NCBI RefSeq assembly: GCF_012689525.1
Contig: NZ_CP051514.1
Span: 1,798,001-1,862,000 of the forward strand
From: Paraburkholderia aromaticivorans
GTDB lineage: Bacteria; Pseudomonadota; Gammaproteobacteria; Burkholderiales; Burkholderiaceae
Direction: 5' to 3'
DNA length: 64,000 nt
Shown here: one piece after another, positions 25,031 through 34,431 of the stretch
Layout of the letters: each line of letters starts with the position of its first letter
How positions within the stretch are numbered: position 1 is the first letter of the stretch
The notes under the pieces: model-generated
Database searches by the model: none
The model's input: the letters and a program-made list of their open reading frames with translations, nothing else
What the model was told of the DNA's origin: nothing
Position numbers and translations under genes: made by a program

Positions 25031-26227
25031 TCACGCGCGCTCGAAAATCGCGGCGATCCCCTGACCGCCTCCAATGCACATCGTTTCGAGACCGTAGCGG
25101 CCCTTGCGGCGCTGCAGTTCGTGGAGCAGCGTCGCCAGCATCCGCACGCCGGTGGCGCCGATCGGATGGCCGAGCGAGATGCCCGAGCCGTTTACATTGA
25201 GCCGCGACTGATCGTTCCAGCCCCAGCCTTTCAGAACGGCCAGCACCTGGCAGGCAAAGGCCTCGTTCAATTCGACGAGGTCGATCTGATCGAGCGTGAG
25301 CCCGGTTTTACCCAACAGCTTCTGGACGGCGGGCACCGGGCCGATGCCCATCGCCGAAGGCTCGCACCCGGCGGCCGCCCAGCCCGTCAGGTATGCGATT
25401 GGAGTGAGGTTCAGTTCCGCGAGCTTGTCCTCGGCGACGATCAGGCAGGCCGCGGCCGCGTCGTTCTGCTGGCTGGCGTTGCCGGCCGTCACCGTGCCGT
25501 CCTTCATCAGCGGGCGAAGCTTGCCGAGCGACTCGACGGTGGCCTCCACGCGTACACCTTCGTCACGTGTGAACAGTACCGGCTCGCCCTTGCGTTGCGG
25601 CACGCTCACCGGCACGATTTCGTCGTTGAAGCGGCCGGAGGTCCATGCGTCTGCAGCGCGCTGATGACTGCGCACTGCGTACTCATCCGCCTCCTGACGG
25701 GAAATGCCGTAGTCGCGCGCGAGATTCTCGGCGGTCTCGATCATCCCGGAGAGGTAGCCGAAACGCGCCTCCGGCTGCGAACGCTCACGACCTCGCTCCA
25801 GGCGGTCGTGCAGCTTGACCGAGCCGGCGCGCGAGCCCCAGCGCATGTCGGTCGTGTAGTACTCGATGTTGCTCATGCTCTCGACGCCGCCCGCCATGAC
25901 GACATCGGCCGCGCCGCTTTGCACCATCATCGCGGCGGTCACCACCGCCTGAAGGCCACCACCGCAACGGCGGTCGAGTTGCATGCCCGGCACCTGCACC
26001 GGCAGGCCGGCTTCCAGCGCGGCCCAACGGCCGATACAAGGGGTCTCGCTGTTCGCGTATGACTGCGCGAACACGACGTCTTCGATGCGGGCGGGGTCGA
26101 TGCCGCTCCGTTCGAGCGTCGCACGGATGACGGTCGCCGCCAGCGCCTCGACCGGCACGCCGCGCAGGCTGCCGCCGAACGTGCCGACCGGAGTCCGCAA
26201 GGGTGCCACGATCGCTGCTCGTCTCAT
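25031..26227 (-). CDS. Acetyl-CoA acyltransferase (thiolase)
   Basis: 398 residues, full thiolase length. The acyl-accepting Cys is in QLDRRCGGGLQAV, the NEAFACQ motif and the His in GHPIGATGVRML are present, and the second Cys is in CIGGGQGIA. It cleaves a 3-ketoacyl-CoA with CoA to give acetyl-CoA and a shortened acyl-CoA. Second gene of the minus-strand operon starting at 27204. The chain-length loop MRWGSRAGSVKLHDRLE is not diagnostic. PimB-like role in pimeloyl-CoA oxidation is a reasonable guess. Confidence 0.94.
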   Translation of the reverse strand: MRRAAIVAPLRTPVGTFGGSLRGVPVEALAATVIRATLERSGIDPARIEDVVFAQSYANSETPCIGRWAALEAGLPVQVPGMQLDRRCGGGLQAVVTAAMMVQSGAADVVMAGGVESMSNIEYYTTDMRWGSRAGSVKLHDRLERGRERSQPEARFGYLSGMIETAENLARDYGISRQEADEYAVRSHQRAADAWTSGRFNDEIVPVSVPQRKGEPVLFTRDEGVRVEATVESLGKLRPLMKDGTVTAGNASQQNDAAAACLIVAEDKLAELNLTPIAYLTGWAAAGCEPSAMGIGPVPAVQKLLGKTGLTLDQIDLVELNEAFACQVLAVLKGWGWNDQSRLNVNGSGISLGHPIGATGVRMLATLLHELQRRKGRYGLETMCIGGGQGIAAIFERA

Positions 26228-26283
26228 GTTGAATTCCTCTCGTTAAAGATGCACGTGTCAGAAGTGGGTGCAGCGATGCCGCG

Positions 26284-27204
26284 TCACACCGGATCCCAGC
26301 TGAACACGTCAGCCGACACGTCGAGGGAATGGAAGCTCGAGCGAAGCGCCGGCATCGCGTGCTCGGCGATCAGCTCCGGCGTCCAGCCTTCGCTGCGATG
26401 CACCGAACGCACCGGACGCGGCTGGCTCATCACGAAGATTTCGTTGTTGCGCACCGCGAAGATCTGGCCGTTGACCGACTGCGCCGCCTCGCTGCCGAGA
26501 TACACGGCCAGCGGCGCGATCTTGGCTGGCGTCATCTGCTTGATTTTCTCGACGCGCGCCTCCTGCTCCGGTGTGTCGACCTTGATCGAATTGATCATGC
26601 GACTCCATGCGAACGGCGCGATGCAGTTCGAGCGCACCCCGAATTTCTGCAGATCGAGCGCGATCGACTTCGACAGGCCGGCGATCCCCAGTTTCGCCGC
26701 ACTGTAGTTCGCCTGCGCGAGATTGCCGATCAGGCCCGAGGTCGACGTCATGTGGACGAAGGCGCCACTGCCCTGTTCCTTGAAGCGATCGGCCGCCGCG
26801 CGCGACACATAGAAGCTGCCGTAAAGATGGACCTTCAGGACTGCGTCCCATTCGGCTTCGGACATCTTGTGGAAGAAGCGGTCGCGCAGAATGCCGGCGT
26901 TGTTGACGACGCAATCGACGCGGCCGAACGTGTCCACGGCCTGCTCGACGATGCGTGCGGCACCGGCCGGGTCCGCGACACTGTCCGTGTTCGCCGTCGC
27001 TTCAGCGCCAAAAGCCTTGATCTCTTCAACGACCTGTTGCGCGGGACCGGCACTGTGCCCCTCGCCCGTGAGTGATGCGCCGACGTCGTTGATCACGACC
27101 TTGGCGCCCTGACGCGCCATCAGCAACGCGATGTCGCGGCCGATGCCGCCGCCCGCGCCCGTCACGATTACGACCTTGCCATCCATCATGCGTTGCTCCG
27201 CCAT
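26284..27204 (-). CDS. SDR-family 3-hydroxyacyl-CoA dehydrogenase (MFE-2-type)
   Basis: 306 residues from the ATG at 27204, which has AAGGAG eight bases upstream. TGAGGGIGRDIA binds NAD(P); NNAG, Ser in HMTSTSG, and YSAAK (Tyr and Lys) form a complete SDR active site. The pattern NDVGASLTGEGHSAGPAQQVVEEI and the extended C-terminus resemble the dehydrogenase unit of peroxisomal multifunctional enzyme 2. It oxidises a (3R)-hydroxyacyl-CoA to 3-ketoacyl-CoA before the thiolase. It is the first gene of the operon, behind the 28-bp element and a 20-bp palindrome. Confidence 0.88.
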   Translation of the reverse strand: MAEQRMMDGKVVIVTGAGGGIGRDIALLMARQGAKVVINDVGASLTGEGHSAGPAQQVVEEIKAFGAEATANTDSVADPAGAARIVEQAVDTFGRVDCVVNNAGILRDRFFHKMSEAEWDAVLKVHLYGSFYVSRAAADRFKEQGSGAFVHMTSTSGLIGNLAQANYSAAKLGIAGLSKSIALDLQKFGVRSNCIAPFAWSRMINSIKVDTPEQEARVEKIKQMTPAKIAPLAVYLGSEAAQSVNGQIFAVRNNEIFVMSQPRPVRSVHRSEGWTPELIAEHAMPALRSSFHSLDVSADVFSWDPV

Positions 27205-27272
27205 CACTTCATCTCCTTGATCCGTCGATTGCCTTCAGATGTCTGCAGATTGACGCATGCGTGCAGGCTCGA

Positions 27273-27300
27273 CAATTTGTATCTCGCGAATCCGGGATTC
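27273..27300 (+). promoter_or_regulatory. Conserved 28-bp upstream element, copy B
   Basis: Reads CAATTTGTATCTCGCGAA followed by TCCGGGATTC, 69 bases upstream of the MFE-2-like dehydrogenase start. Its right half (CGCGAATCC/GGGATTCGTCGCG) is itself an imperfect palindrome, as expected for a dimeric regulator. Confidence 0.65.
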
Positions 27301-27437
27301 GTCGCGCGTTAACCGGATGCGCCGCGACACGCTCGCCTTTCATTCCGCGAGACGAATCGTCCGGAATCAGACCGATCGATCGAAATTGTGCTTGCACATG
27401 GTTCGCAAGCGTTGCCATCAGGACGTCTCCGTACTTT

Positions 27438-27457
27438 ACCTAATTTACGTTAGGTAG
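27438..27457. promoter_or_regulatory. 20-bp operator-like palindrome, copy 1
   Basis: TACCTAATTTACGTTAGGTA has perfect 7-bp arms (TACCTAA/TTAGGTA) around a 6-bp centre. It lies between the divergent MFE-2 operon and the LysR gene. Similar sites occur at 41568-41587 and 44487-44506. The size and symmetry suit a TetR-type dimer; the TetR gene at 42787-43437 is a candidate. Confidence 0.6.
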
Positions 27458-27497
27458 ATTCATGGCGACAATCAAAATGACATTCAGGAATCCCTTC

Positions 27498-28394
27498 ATG
27501 CGTTTCGATCTGATCGATCTCAATCTCTTCACTCACATCGCAGAGGCCAACAGCCTCACGCGCGGTGCAGAGCGTTCGCACTTGTCCCTGCCGGCGGCTA
27601 GTACGCGCGTCAAGAATCTGGAGGAACAGGTCGGCGTCAAGCTGCTGAGCCGCACGAGCCAGGGGGTCAAAGTCACGGCGCCAGGAGAGACGCTGCTTGC
27701 GCACGCGCGCCGCGTGCTGCGGCAACTCGAACAGTTGACCGGAGACCTTCAGGAATACGCGTCCGGCGTCAAGGGGCACGTCCGCGTCTTTGCAAATACA
27801 ACCGCAATGAGCGAGTTCTTGCCCGGCGTGCTGCGCAGCTACCTGGTCAATCATCCGGACGTGACCGTGGACATGCAGGAGCGGCTGAGTCCGGACATCG
27901 TCCGGGCGGTGCAGGAAGGCGTCGTGGACATTGGCATCGTTGCCGGCAATGTGCGCACCGAAGGGCTCGAAGCGATGCCCTATCAGCGCGATCGTCTGGT
28001 CCTCGCCTGTGCGCTGAGCCATCCACTCGCCGCCCATACGCACACGGCCTTTGTCGATACGCTCGAGTACGATTTTGTCGGCCTTCCGGAAGCGAGCGCG
28101 ATCCACAGCTTTCTCAAGCGTGCGGCGGCGGACTTGCAGCGCACGCTGCGCTGGCGTATCCAGGTCAGCAACTTCGAGACCGCCTGCCGGATGATCGAGG
28201 CGAACGTCGGCGTCGGCGTGCTGCCCGAACGCACGGCACGCCGCCACGCAAAGACCATGGCGCTGCGCATCGTCCAGCTCGACGACGATTGGGCCGAACG
28301 CCAACTGCAGATCTGCGTCGCGGATCTCGGCGCGCTGCCGTTGTTCGCACGCAATCTCGTCGATTTGCTCGTCGAGGATGGATTGGGGCGTTAG
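27498..28394 (+). CDS. LysR-family transcriptional regulator
   Basis: 298 residues from the ATG at 27498 (MRFDLIDLNLF, the usual LysR start, AGGA upstream); in-frame ATGs at 27462 and 27477 are possible. The winged helix is at residues about 4-62 (FTHIAEANSLTRGAERSHLSLPAASTRVKNLEEQVGVKLLSR), followed by the effector-binding domain. It is divergent from the catabolic operon that begins at 27204 and shares its intergenic region, so it is a likely regulator of that operon. It ends 24 bases from the end of the convergent AraC-type gene. Confidence 0.92.
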   Translation: MRFDLIDLNLFTHIAEANSLTRGAERSHLSLPAASTRVKNLEEQVGVKLLSRTSQGVKVTAPGETLLAHARRVLRQLEQLTGDLQEYASGVKGHVRVFANTTAMSEFLPGVLRSYLVNHPDVTVDMQERLSPDIVRAVQEGVVDIGIVAGNVRTEGLEAMPYQRDRLVLACALSHPLAAHTHTAFVDTLEYDFVGLPEASAIHSFLKRAAADLQRTLRWRIQVSNFETACRMIEANVGVGVLPERTARRHAKTMALRIVQLDDDWAERQLQICVADLGALPLFARNLVDLLVEDGLGR

Positions 28395-28418
28395 GATTGA
28401 CCGCGGCTCCGTCGCGGA

Positions 28419-29147
28419 TCATGTTGCTGCCGCTTCGGCCGTCGCCGCGCGCCCCTGTTCCGCCGCCGAGGCGGCGAACGACCAGGTGAGCGCGGGATAC
28501 CACGCAAGCGTCGCGATCTGCGACGCGGTGCTGCCGAAACGTTCGTCGAACGCATCATCAAGACGCGCCGCCGAACCGAAGCCGAACTGACCGGCCAGTG
28601 CAGGTAGATTCTGGCGGGCATGAGGCTGCGCGAGCAGAGCCAGCAAAGCGCGCATCAGGCGCTGCTCGCGCAGGATCGCCGTCAAGGCGTTATTTTCGCG
28701 GAACAACTGCGCTTTCAGATGCTGCGTGCTCATCTGCATCCGCTCAGCCGCGAGCGCGACCGACCAGTCGCACGCGGGTTCGCAAAAGACCGCATACGCG
28801 AGAACCGCTCCGAGGGCGGGCGCCGTGCAGGCTTCTCCCACGTCGATGATAGGCGGGACGTCATGCAGTATCAGATGAAGCTCGTACCCGACGCGCGCAT
28901 CGATCAGCGTCGCGCCTTCGTAGTGCACCGTGCGGTACCGCTCGACGACCACCGACTCGCCCTGCGCAAGCACGCCTCGGCGCCGCTCGCCGGCGAGCAG
29001 ATGTTGCCCACGGCGCGCCACGAACTCGACCTGGAACGGTAACCGGATATTGCAGACACGCAGCAGACGCACCCGGCCGGGATGCGATCCGCGGCCAGGC
29101 ACGCGCGCCACGTGTGCGCTTGCCGTCGAGTTGAGCGCGTGCATCAT
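28419..29147 (-). CDS. Short AraC-family transcriptional regulator
   Basis: 242 residues from the ATG at 29147. The C-terminal third carries an AraC-type double helix-turn-helix, recognisable as LAAERMQMSTQHLKAQLFRENNALTAILREQRLMRALLALL and the weaker second half LPALAGQFGFGSAARLDDAFDERFGSTASQIATLA. The N-terminal part is a short cupin-like effector domain. The protein is shorter than the usual 280-320 residues. It lies between the LysR gene and the acyl-CoA dehydrogenase pair and could be one of the factors that recognise the repeated elements. Confidence 0.8.
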   Translation of the reverse strand: MMHALNSTASAHVARVPGRGSHPGRVRLLRVCNIRLPFQVEFVARRGQHLLAGERRRGVLAQGESVVVERYRTVHYEGATLIDARVGYELHLILHDVPPIIDVGEACTAPALGAVLAYAVFCEPACDWSVALAAERMQMSTQHLKAQLFRENNALTAILREQRLMRALLALLAQPHARQNLPALAGQFGFGSAARLDDAFDERFGSTASQIATLAWYPALTWSFAASAAEQGRAATAEAAAT

Positions 29148-29222
29148 GATCGACCTTCCCCGCGTTGCCACTGCCACCCGGGAACCGGACAGCGTTCCAG
29201 AAACCGGGGCAACGCGGCCGGT

Positions 29223-30350
29223 TTACGATGCCATCGCGTCGCTGTAGCGGGCGACTTGATAGTCGCTGTCGCCGAACAACGGATCGAACATCGTCAGACG
29301 TTTAAAGTAGTCGCCGACTTCCAGCTCGTCGGTCATCCCCATCCCGCCGTGCAGTTGCACCGCCTGCTGACCGACGTAACGCCCGGCCTTTGCGACCATG
29401 ACCTTGGCCGCCGAAAGCATGCGCGCGCGTTGCGCCGCGTCCGGTTCGTCGAGCGCCTGCGCCGCGACGTAGGCCATCGACAGCGCGAGCTCCTTCTGAA
29501 CCAGCATGTCCGCCATGCGGTGTTGCAGCGTCTGGAACTTGCCGAGCGGCTGGCCGAATTGCTTGCGCGTACGCAAAAACTCGGCCGTGATGTCGATCAG
29601 CCGTTCCATCGCGCCGGCCGCCTCCGCACAGAGCGCGGCAATGCCGTGGTCGATCCCGTGCTGGAGCGCATCGAGGCCGTCCGCTGGGCCGCAGATCAGC
29701 GCGTCGGCGCCGACCGTCACGTTGTCGAGCGTCAGGTCGGCGGCACGAAGGCCGTCGATTGTCGGATAGCCGGTCAGCGCAACGCCCTTCGCGTCGCGCG
29801 GCACGATGAAGAGGCCGATGTCGCCGGACCGGCCGACGAGCGCGGTAACGAGCAGCGCATTGGCTACTTCGCCGTGCCAGGCGAGTGACTTCTGGCCGTT
29901 CAGCACGTAGCCGTCATCACTGCGTTCCGCGATCGTTTTCACCGCATCGGGCCGAAAGCGCGAATCGGGTTCAAGGTACGCGACCGAAACAATCTTCTTG
30001 CCGCTCGCGATGGCCGGAAGCCACGTTGCCTTCTGTGAGTCACTGCCGAATTCGCCGATCACCGCAGCCGCGACCACGGCGCACGGCACGACCGGCTCGA
30101 GCACGAGACCGCGGCCCAGCTCGCGCTGCACCACGAGGCGACTCGCCGCCCCTTCGCCAAAACCGCCGTAGTCGGCGTCAATCGTGAGGCCCAGCACGCC
30201 CAGTTCTCCGAACGCCGACCAGATCGCGCGCTCGAACGCGCCACCTTGGCGCGAGCGCTTGCGGCGTCGCTCGAAGGTGTATTCGGTGTCGACGAAACGG
30301 CGCAGACTGTCGGCCATCATCTGCTGCTCTTCGCTGTAGGTAAAGTCCAT
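29223..30350 (-). CDS. Acyl-CoA dehydrogenase, small subunit (PimD-like)
   Basis: 375 residues. N-terminal MDFTYSEEQQMMADSLRRFV, then GELGVLGLTIDADYGGFGEG; C-terminal LHGGMGMTDELEVGDYFKRLTMFDPLFGD. It resembles the small subunit of pimeloyl-CoA dehydrogenase and related heteromeric acyl-CoA dehydrogenases, judged from recalled family sequence. It follows the other subunit by eight bases. The pair would introduce a 2,3 double bond in a dicarboxylyl-CoA and pass electrons to EtfBA. Whether both subunits carry a full active site cannot be settled from motifs alone. Confidence 0.85.
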   Translation of the reverse strand: MDFTYSEEQQMMADSLRRFVDTEYTFERRRKRSRQGGAFERAIWSAFGELGVLGLTIDADYGGFGEGAASRLVVQRELGRGLVLEPVVPCAVVAAAVIGEFGSDSQKATWLPAIASGKKIVSVAYLEPDSRFRPDAVKTIAERSDDGYVLNGQKSLAWHGEVANALLVTALVGRSGDIGLFIVPRDAKGVALTGYPTIDGLRAADLTLDNVTVGADALICGPADGLDALQHGIDHGIAALCAEAAGAMERLIDITAEFLRTRKQFGQPLGKFQTLQHRMADMLVQKELALSMAYVAAQALDEPDAAQRARMLSAAKVMVAKAGRYVGQQAVQLHGGMGMTDELEVGDYFKRLTMFDPLFGDSDYQVARYSDAMAS

Positions 30351-30358
30351 GCCCGCTC

Positions 30359-31555
30359 CTAGAAACCGAGGATCATCTTGGCGATGATGTTTTTCTGCAC
30401 TTCGGTCGCGCCGCCATAGATCGATACCTTACGCATGTCGAAGTAAGTCGATGCAGCGGGCGAGGCCCAGTCCGGCCCGCTCACCGGCTGCGTTGCGCCC
30501 TCCTCCAGCCACTGCGGCGAATACGGCCAGCCGTGCGGGCCGGCAACTTCCTGCTGGAGCATCGCGATATCCTGTTGAATCTCCGAGCCCCGGATCTTCA
30601 CGACCGACGCTTCCGGGCCCGGTTCTTTGCCGGCGCCCTGTGTAGCGACCCGCAGCAAGAGCATTTCGAGCGCCATGACGTCCATCTCGATGCGCGCAAT
30701 CTTGTCGCGCATGCGCACGTCGTCGATCACACGGCCGCCTTTGCCGTCCGGCGTAATCGTTGCGTAGTGCTTCAGCTGCCGCAACTCGCGATGACAGTGG
30801 CCGATGCCCGCAATGCCGGTCCGCTCATGACCCAGCAGGTACTTCGCGTACGTCCAGCCGCGGTTTTCCTCGCCCACCAGGTTTTCCACCGGCACCTCGA
30901 CGTCCTCGAGCCATGTCTCGTTGACATCATGACCGCCGTCGAGCGTCACGATCGGGCGCACCGTCACGCCGGGCGACTTCATGTCGATCAGCAAGAGGGA
31001 GATGCCTTCCTGCGGCTTCGCTTCCGTATCCGTGCGCACGAGGCAGAACATCCAGTCGGCGAAGTGCGCCATCGTCGTCCAGGTCTTCTGACCCGTCACG
31101 ATGTACTTGTCGCCGCGACGAACCGCGCGCGTTTTCAGCGACGCGAGGTCGCTGCCGGCGCCAGGCTCCGAATAGCCCTGACACCAGAAATCTTCCATGG
31201 TCGGAATGCGGGGCAGAAAGCGCGCCTGCATTTCCGGCGACGCGTACTTCATCAGCACGGGGCCGATCATTGTCAGCCCGAAAGGTAGCAGGCGCGGCGC
31301 GCCAGACCTGAACGCCTCAATTTCGAAAATCAACCGTTGCAGCGCGTTCCAGCCCGTGCCGCCGAATTCGTTCGGCCACGTCGGCGCGCCCCACCCCTGC
31401 GCGTGCAGGATCCGGTGCCAGCGCACGTAATCATCCTTTTCGACGCGACGGTGGCCCAGCACCTTGTCCCGAATGTCGTTCGGTAACTTCGCCTCGACGA
31501 ATACGCGTACTTCGTCACGGAATCCCTGCTCCGCCGCGGTATAACGCAAATCCAT
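30359..31555 (-). CDS. Acyl-CoA dehydrogenase, large subunit (PimC-like)
   Basis: 398 residues from the ATG at 31555, with GGAGG upstream; the longer open frame adds 14 unlikely residues. FAD and substrate segments are visible: WCQGYSEPGAGSDLASLKTRAVRRGDKYIVTGQKTWTTMAHFADWMFCLVRTD, and the C-terminal RKVSIYGGATEVQKNIIAKMILGF typical of acyl-CoA dehydrogenases that act with a small partner. The order large then small subunit is that of pimCD. The upstream region contains 28-bp element copy C. Confidence 0.88.
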   Translation of the reverse strand: MDLRYTAAEQGFRDEVRVFVEAKLPNDIRDKVLGHRRVEKDDYVRWHRILHAQGWGAPTWPNEFGGTGWNALQRLIFEIEAFRSGAPRLLPFGLTMIGPVLMKYASPEMQARFLPRIPTMEDFWCQGYSEPGAGSDLASLKTRAVRRGDKYIVTGQKTWTTMAHFADWMFCLVRTDTEAKPQEGISLLLIDMKSPGVTVRPIVTLDGGHDVNETWLEDVEVPVENLVGEENRGWTYAKYLLGHERTGIAGIGHCHRELRQLKHYATITPDGKGGRVIDDVRMRDKIARIEMDVMALEMLLLRVATQGAGKEPGPEASVVKIRGSEIQQDIAMLQQEVAGPHGWPYSPQWLEEGATQPVSGPDWASPAASTYFDMRKVSIYGGATEVQKNIIAKMILGF

Positions 31556-31684
31556 CCCAGTGTCCTCCCAAGTGTGCGCGTCACTGACTACGCGCAATCT
31601 GTTCCTTCGTTATTTCGTTCGTTGCGACGCACGACCGCACGACCGCACGATGAATGTGAGTGTGTTGCACCCCGATGAACTGCG

Positions 31685-31712
31685 CAATTTGTATTCGGCG
31701 AAGGCGCGATTT
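31685..31712 (+). promoter_or_regulatory. Conserved 28-bp upstream element, copy C
   Basis: Reads CAATTTGTATTCGGCGAA followed by GGCGCGATTT, 130 bases upstream of the acyl-CoA dehydrogenase pair. It matches copy B in 21 of 28 positions. Confidence 0.6.
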
Positions 31713-31762
31713 TCCATTTTCGAAGTCGATTTCACCCATGGGTACCGCTTCGAAAAACATCG

Positions 31763-32731
31763 TCAAGGAGCCGACCGGTTTTCTGCCGGCCGCGTATCGC
31801 TCATTGAGCGCAGTATCGCCATATCGGCGCTAAGCGCCTGCGGAATCCATTCGCGCAACGATTCGACAAACGTCCTGATCTTGGCATCGACGTATTGGCG
31901 CGATGCGTAGAGCGCGTAGGCGGTCAACGCCTGGAGCCTATGGTCGGGCAAGACACGCAGGAGCGCACCGCTACGCAACGCCGGCAGCGCGGTCGATACT
32001 GGCAATGCACCGATGCCGACCCCTTCACGCAGCGCGACAGCCAGCGCCTCGGCAATGTTGACCTGAAAAACCGCAGCAGGTAGTCGAAACATCTCGTCTC
32101 GTTTCGGGCCAAAGAGATGCCACTGATCGCTGGGAAATACGGACGTCAGCATCTGCAAGCACGTGTGCCCGGCCAGTTCCGGCACGTTGCGCGGCACGCC
32201 TCTTTCCTGCAGATAGGCCGGCGCCGCGCACAGCACGCTATGCAGGACGCCAAGCTGCTGGCACACCAATCCCGAATCCGGGAGATCCCTCGCGCTCAAC
32301 TGCAGCGACACGTCATAGCCTTCATCGAGAAGATCCGGCACATGCTGGGATAACGTCAACTCGACGGACACCGACGGGTAACACTGCTGATAGCGCAGCA
32401 CCGCCGGCACCACATAGGCCTGGCCGAAGCCGGTCGTCGCATGCACGCGTAAGCGGCCGGACGGGCGGGCGTGTGCATCCGCCGCCTCGGCTTCCGCCTG
32501 ATCGACACAGGCAAGAATCTGTTCGCACCGCCGCAAATAACGTTCGCCCGCCTCGGTCAAGGCGACGCGGCGAGTCGTGCGATGGAACAGACGCGTGCGC
32601 AAGCGGTTCTCGAGGGTGACCACGGCTCGCGAGACATGCGCCGTATTGACCTGCAGTCGTTGCGCCGCGCCGGTGAAACTGCCCTCCTCGGCGACGCGCA
32701 TGAATACCCTCATCGTTTGTAGCGTGTCCAA
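31763..32731 (-). CDS. LysR-family transcriptional regulator
   Basis: 322 residues. The N-terminal winged helix reads MDTLQTMRVFMRVAEEGSFTGAAQRLQVNTAHVSRAVVTLENRLRTRLFHRTTRRVALTEAG, a typical CrgA/DsdC-like LysR start, followed by the periplasmic-binding-protein-like effector domain. It is on the same strand as, and upstream of, the acyl-CoA dehydrogenase pair, and divergent from the CoA-transferase at 33178. Autoregulation and control of the divergent gene are usual for the family. Confidence 0.92.
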   Translation of the reverse strand: MDTLQTMRVFMRVAEEGSFTGAAQRLQVNTAHVSRAVVTLENRLRTRLFHRTTRRVALTEAGERYLRRCEQILACVDQAEAEAADAHARPSGRLRVHATTGFGQAYVVPAVLRYQQCYPSVSVELTLSQHVPDLLDEGYDVSLQLSARDLPDSGLVCQQLGVLHSVLCAAPAYLQERGVPRNVPELAGHTCLQMLTSVFPSDQWHLFGPKRDEMFRLPAAVFQVNIAEALAVALREGVGIGALPVSTALPALRSGALLRVLPDHRLQALTAYALYASRQYVDAKIRTFVESLREWIPQALSADMAILRSMSDTRPAENRSAP

Positions 32732-33177
32732 CGGATCTTTCCTGACTATTTTCGAAATCGCTTTGCATCGTGGGCAAGACGATCGTTGTAGAGACTCGAT
32801 TCATTTGATTTGCCGCATGGGGCGATGTCGGCTATTGAGAACCGTCGCGCGACAAAGATCAATGCGGGAGAGGTGACCGTTCCGTACTTTAGAAATGCCG
32901 GTTACTCAAAATCAGCGGATCGCCTCTTGCAAACGCGAAGGGCAGTACGTCGATAAGGGTTCTGCACGGCCTTTCCGCTTCCGACGTACGGAACGACTTG
33001 TGTGATCGCGTTGACTGTATAGATCGCTCGCGTCCATGATTGACTCATAGCCACACCGGAATGCGACCGCAGGCATTTTGCGGTTCGCATGCGTAATGCA
33101 GTAAGCGATAGGAGAGTCCGAATCTCCCTTGCTACGCAAACCGCGACGACCTGACATTCACAGTGGAAGAACGACTG
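32732..33177. other. Divergent intergenic region
   Basis: 446 bases between a LysR gene and a CoA-transferase gene transcribed away from each other. No supportable gene. It should hold both promoters. Neither the 28-bp element nor the 20-bp palindrome is found here. Confidence 0.5.
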
Positions 33178-34362
33178 ATGCAAAAAGTACTTCACGGAAT
33201 TCGCGTTCTCGATTTCGGCCGCTATATTGCGGGGCCGTTTTGCGCAGCGCTGCTTGCCGACTATGGCGCTGATGTCATCCGGATCGATCGGACCGGCGGA
33301 AGCGAAGACCGGTTCGTGATGCCGGTGACGGACACCGGCGAAGGCGCTTTTTTTCTGCAGTCCAACCGTAACAAGCGCTCGTTGACGCTTGATATCGACC
33401 GGCCCGAGGGACGTGAGGTGGCGCATCGACTCATCCGCAATGCGGACGTGGTGGTCGCCAATATGCCGCCTAAAACGCTGAGCAATCTCGGCCTCGACTA
33501 CGAGACCTTGTGCACCATCAAGCCGGACATCATCCTGACCGCATCGTCTGCGTTCGGCTCGCATGCCGACGCGGCGCACCGCGTCGGCTTCGACGGCGTC
33601 GGCCAGGCCATGAGCGGTGCGGTCCACATGTCAGGCATGCCCAATAGTCCGACCAAGGCGATGGTGCCGGCCGTCGACTTCGCGACCGCGTTGTCCTGCG
33701 CGATGGGGACCATGATGGCGCTGTACGAGCGCCGCACGAGCGGACGCGGTCAAATGGTCGAGGTGTCGCTGCTGCAGACAGCGTTAACCATTGCAAGCGG
33801 CGCACTGATAGAGGAATCGGTGCTCGGTCTGAACCGGCAGGCCACGGGAAACCGCAGCCCGAACTACGGTCCGTCCGACATCTTTCGCACGACCGACGGC
33901 TGGATCATCGCTCAAGTCATCGGTCAACCGCTGTTCAAGCGTTGGGCGACCCTGATCGGCGCGCCCGAGCTGATCGACGACCCGCGCTTCAGCGACGACC
34001 TGAGCCGCGGCGAGCACGGTGAAGTGCTGAGCGCGCGGATGGGAAAATGGTGTGCGACTCGTACACGTACCGAAGCCCTTGCCGCGTTGGAGAAAGCCAA
34101 GATTCCGGCCGGACCGGTCTATTCGCCACGCGAAACACTCGAAGATCCGCTGGTCCAGGCATCGGGCGCCTTCAAGTGGCTCGACTATCCGGGCCTGTCA
34201 CGCCCCGCACCGATTGTTGAATCGCCGGCCACGCTTTCGCGTACACCGCCGTCGATCGAATCGCGCCCGCCGACGATTGGCGAGCACACCGACGAGATCC
34301 TCACCGAGACCGGCTACAGCAAGGTGCAGATTGATTCGCTTCGTGAACTGGGTGTCATCTGA
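33178..34362 (+). CDS. CaiB/BaiF-family (class III) CoA-transferase
   Basis: 394 residues from the ATG at 33178 with GGAAGA upstream; a GTG five codons earlier is less likely. Family signatures are VLDFGRYIAGPFCAALLADYGADVIRIDR, SNRNKRSLTLDIDRPEGREV and GFDGVGQAMSGAV, where Asp is the family's catalytic residue. It moves CoA from a donor thioester to a carboxylate, with an aspartyl-CoA intermediate. Single gene between a LysR and convergent IclR regulator, so it is probably controlled by one of them. Confidence 0.9.
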   Translation: MQKVLHGIRVLDFGRYIAGPFCAALLADYGADVIRIDRTGGSEDRFVMPVTDTGEGAFFLQSNRNKRSLTLDIDRPEGREVAHRLIRNADVVVANMPPKTLSNLGLDYETLCTIKPDIILTASSAFGSHADAAHRVGFDGVGQAMSGAVHMSGMPNSPTKAMVPAVDFATALSCAMGTMMALYERRTSGRGQMVEVSLLQTALTIASGALIEESVLGLNRQATGNRSPNYGPSDIFRTTDGWIIAQVIGQPLFKRWATLIGAPELIDDPRFSDDLSRGEHGEVLSARMGKWCATRTRTEALAALEKAKIPAGPVYSPRETLEDPLVQASGAFKWLDYPGLSRPAPIVESPATLSRTPPSIESRPPTIGEHTDEILTETGYSKVQIDSLRELGVI

Positions 34363-34431
34363 AGCAATGCAGCCGGGCACGCCCCGAACGTGAATAACAA
34401 ACGGCGCGGCGCCCGGCACTCCCCGGATCGA

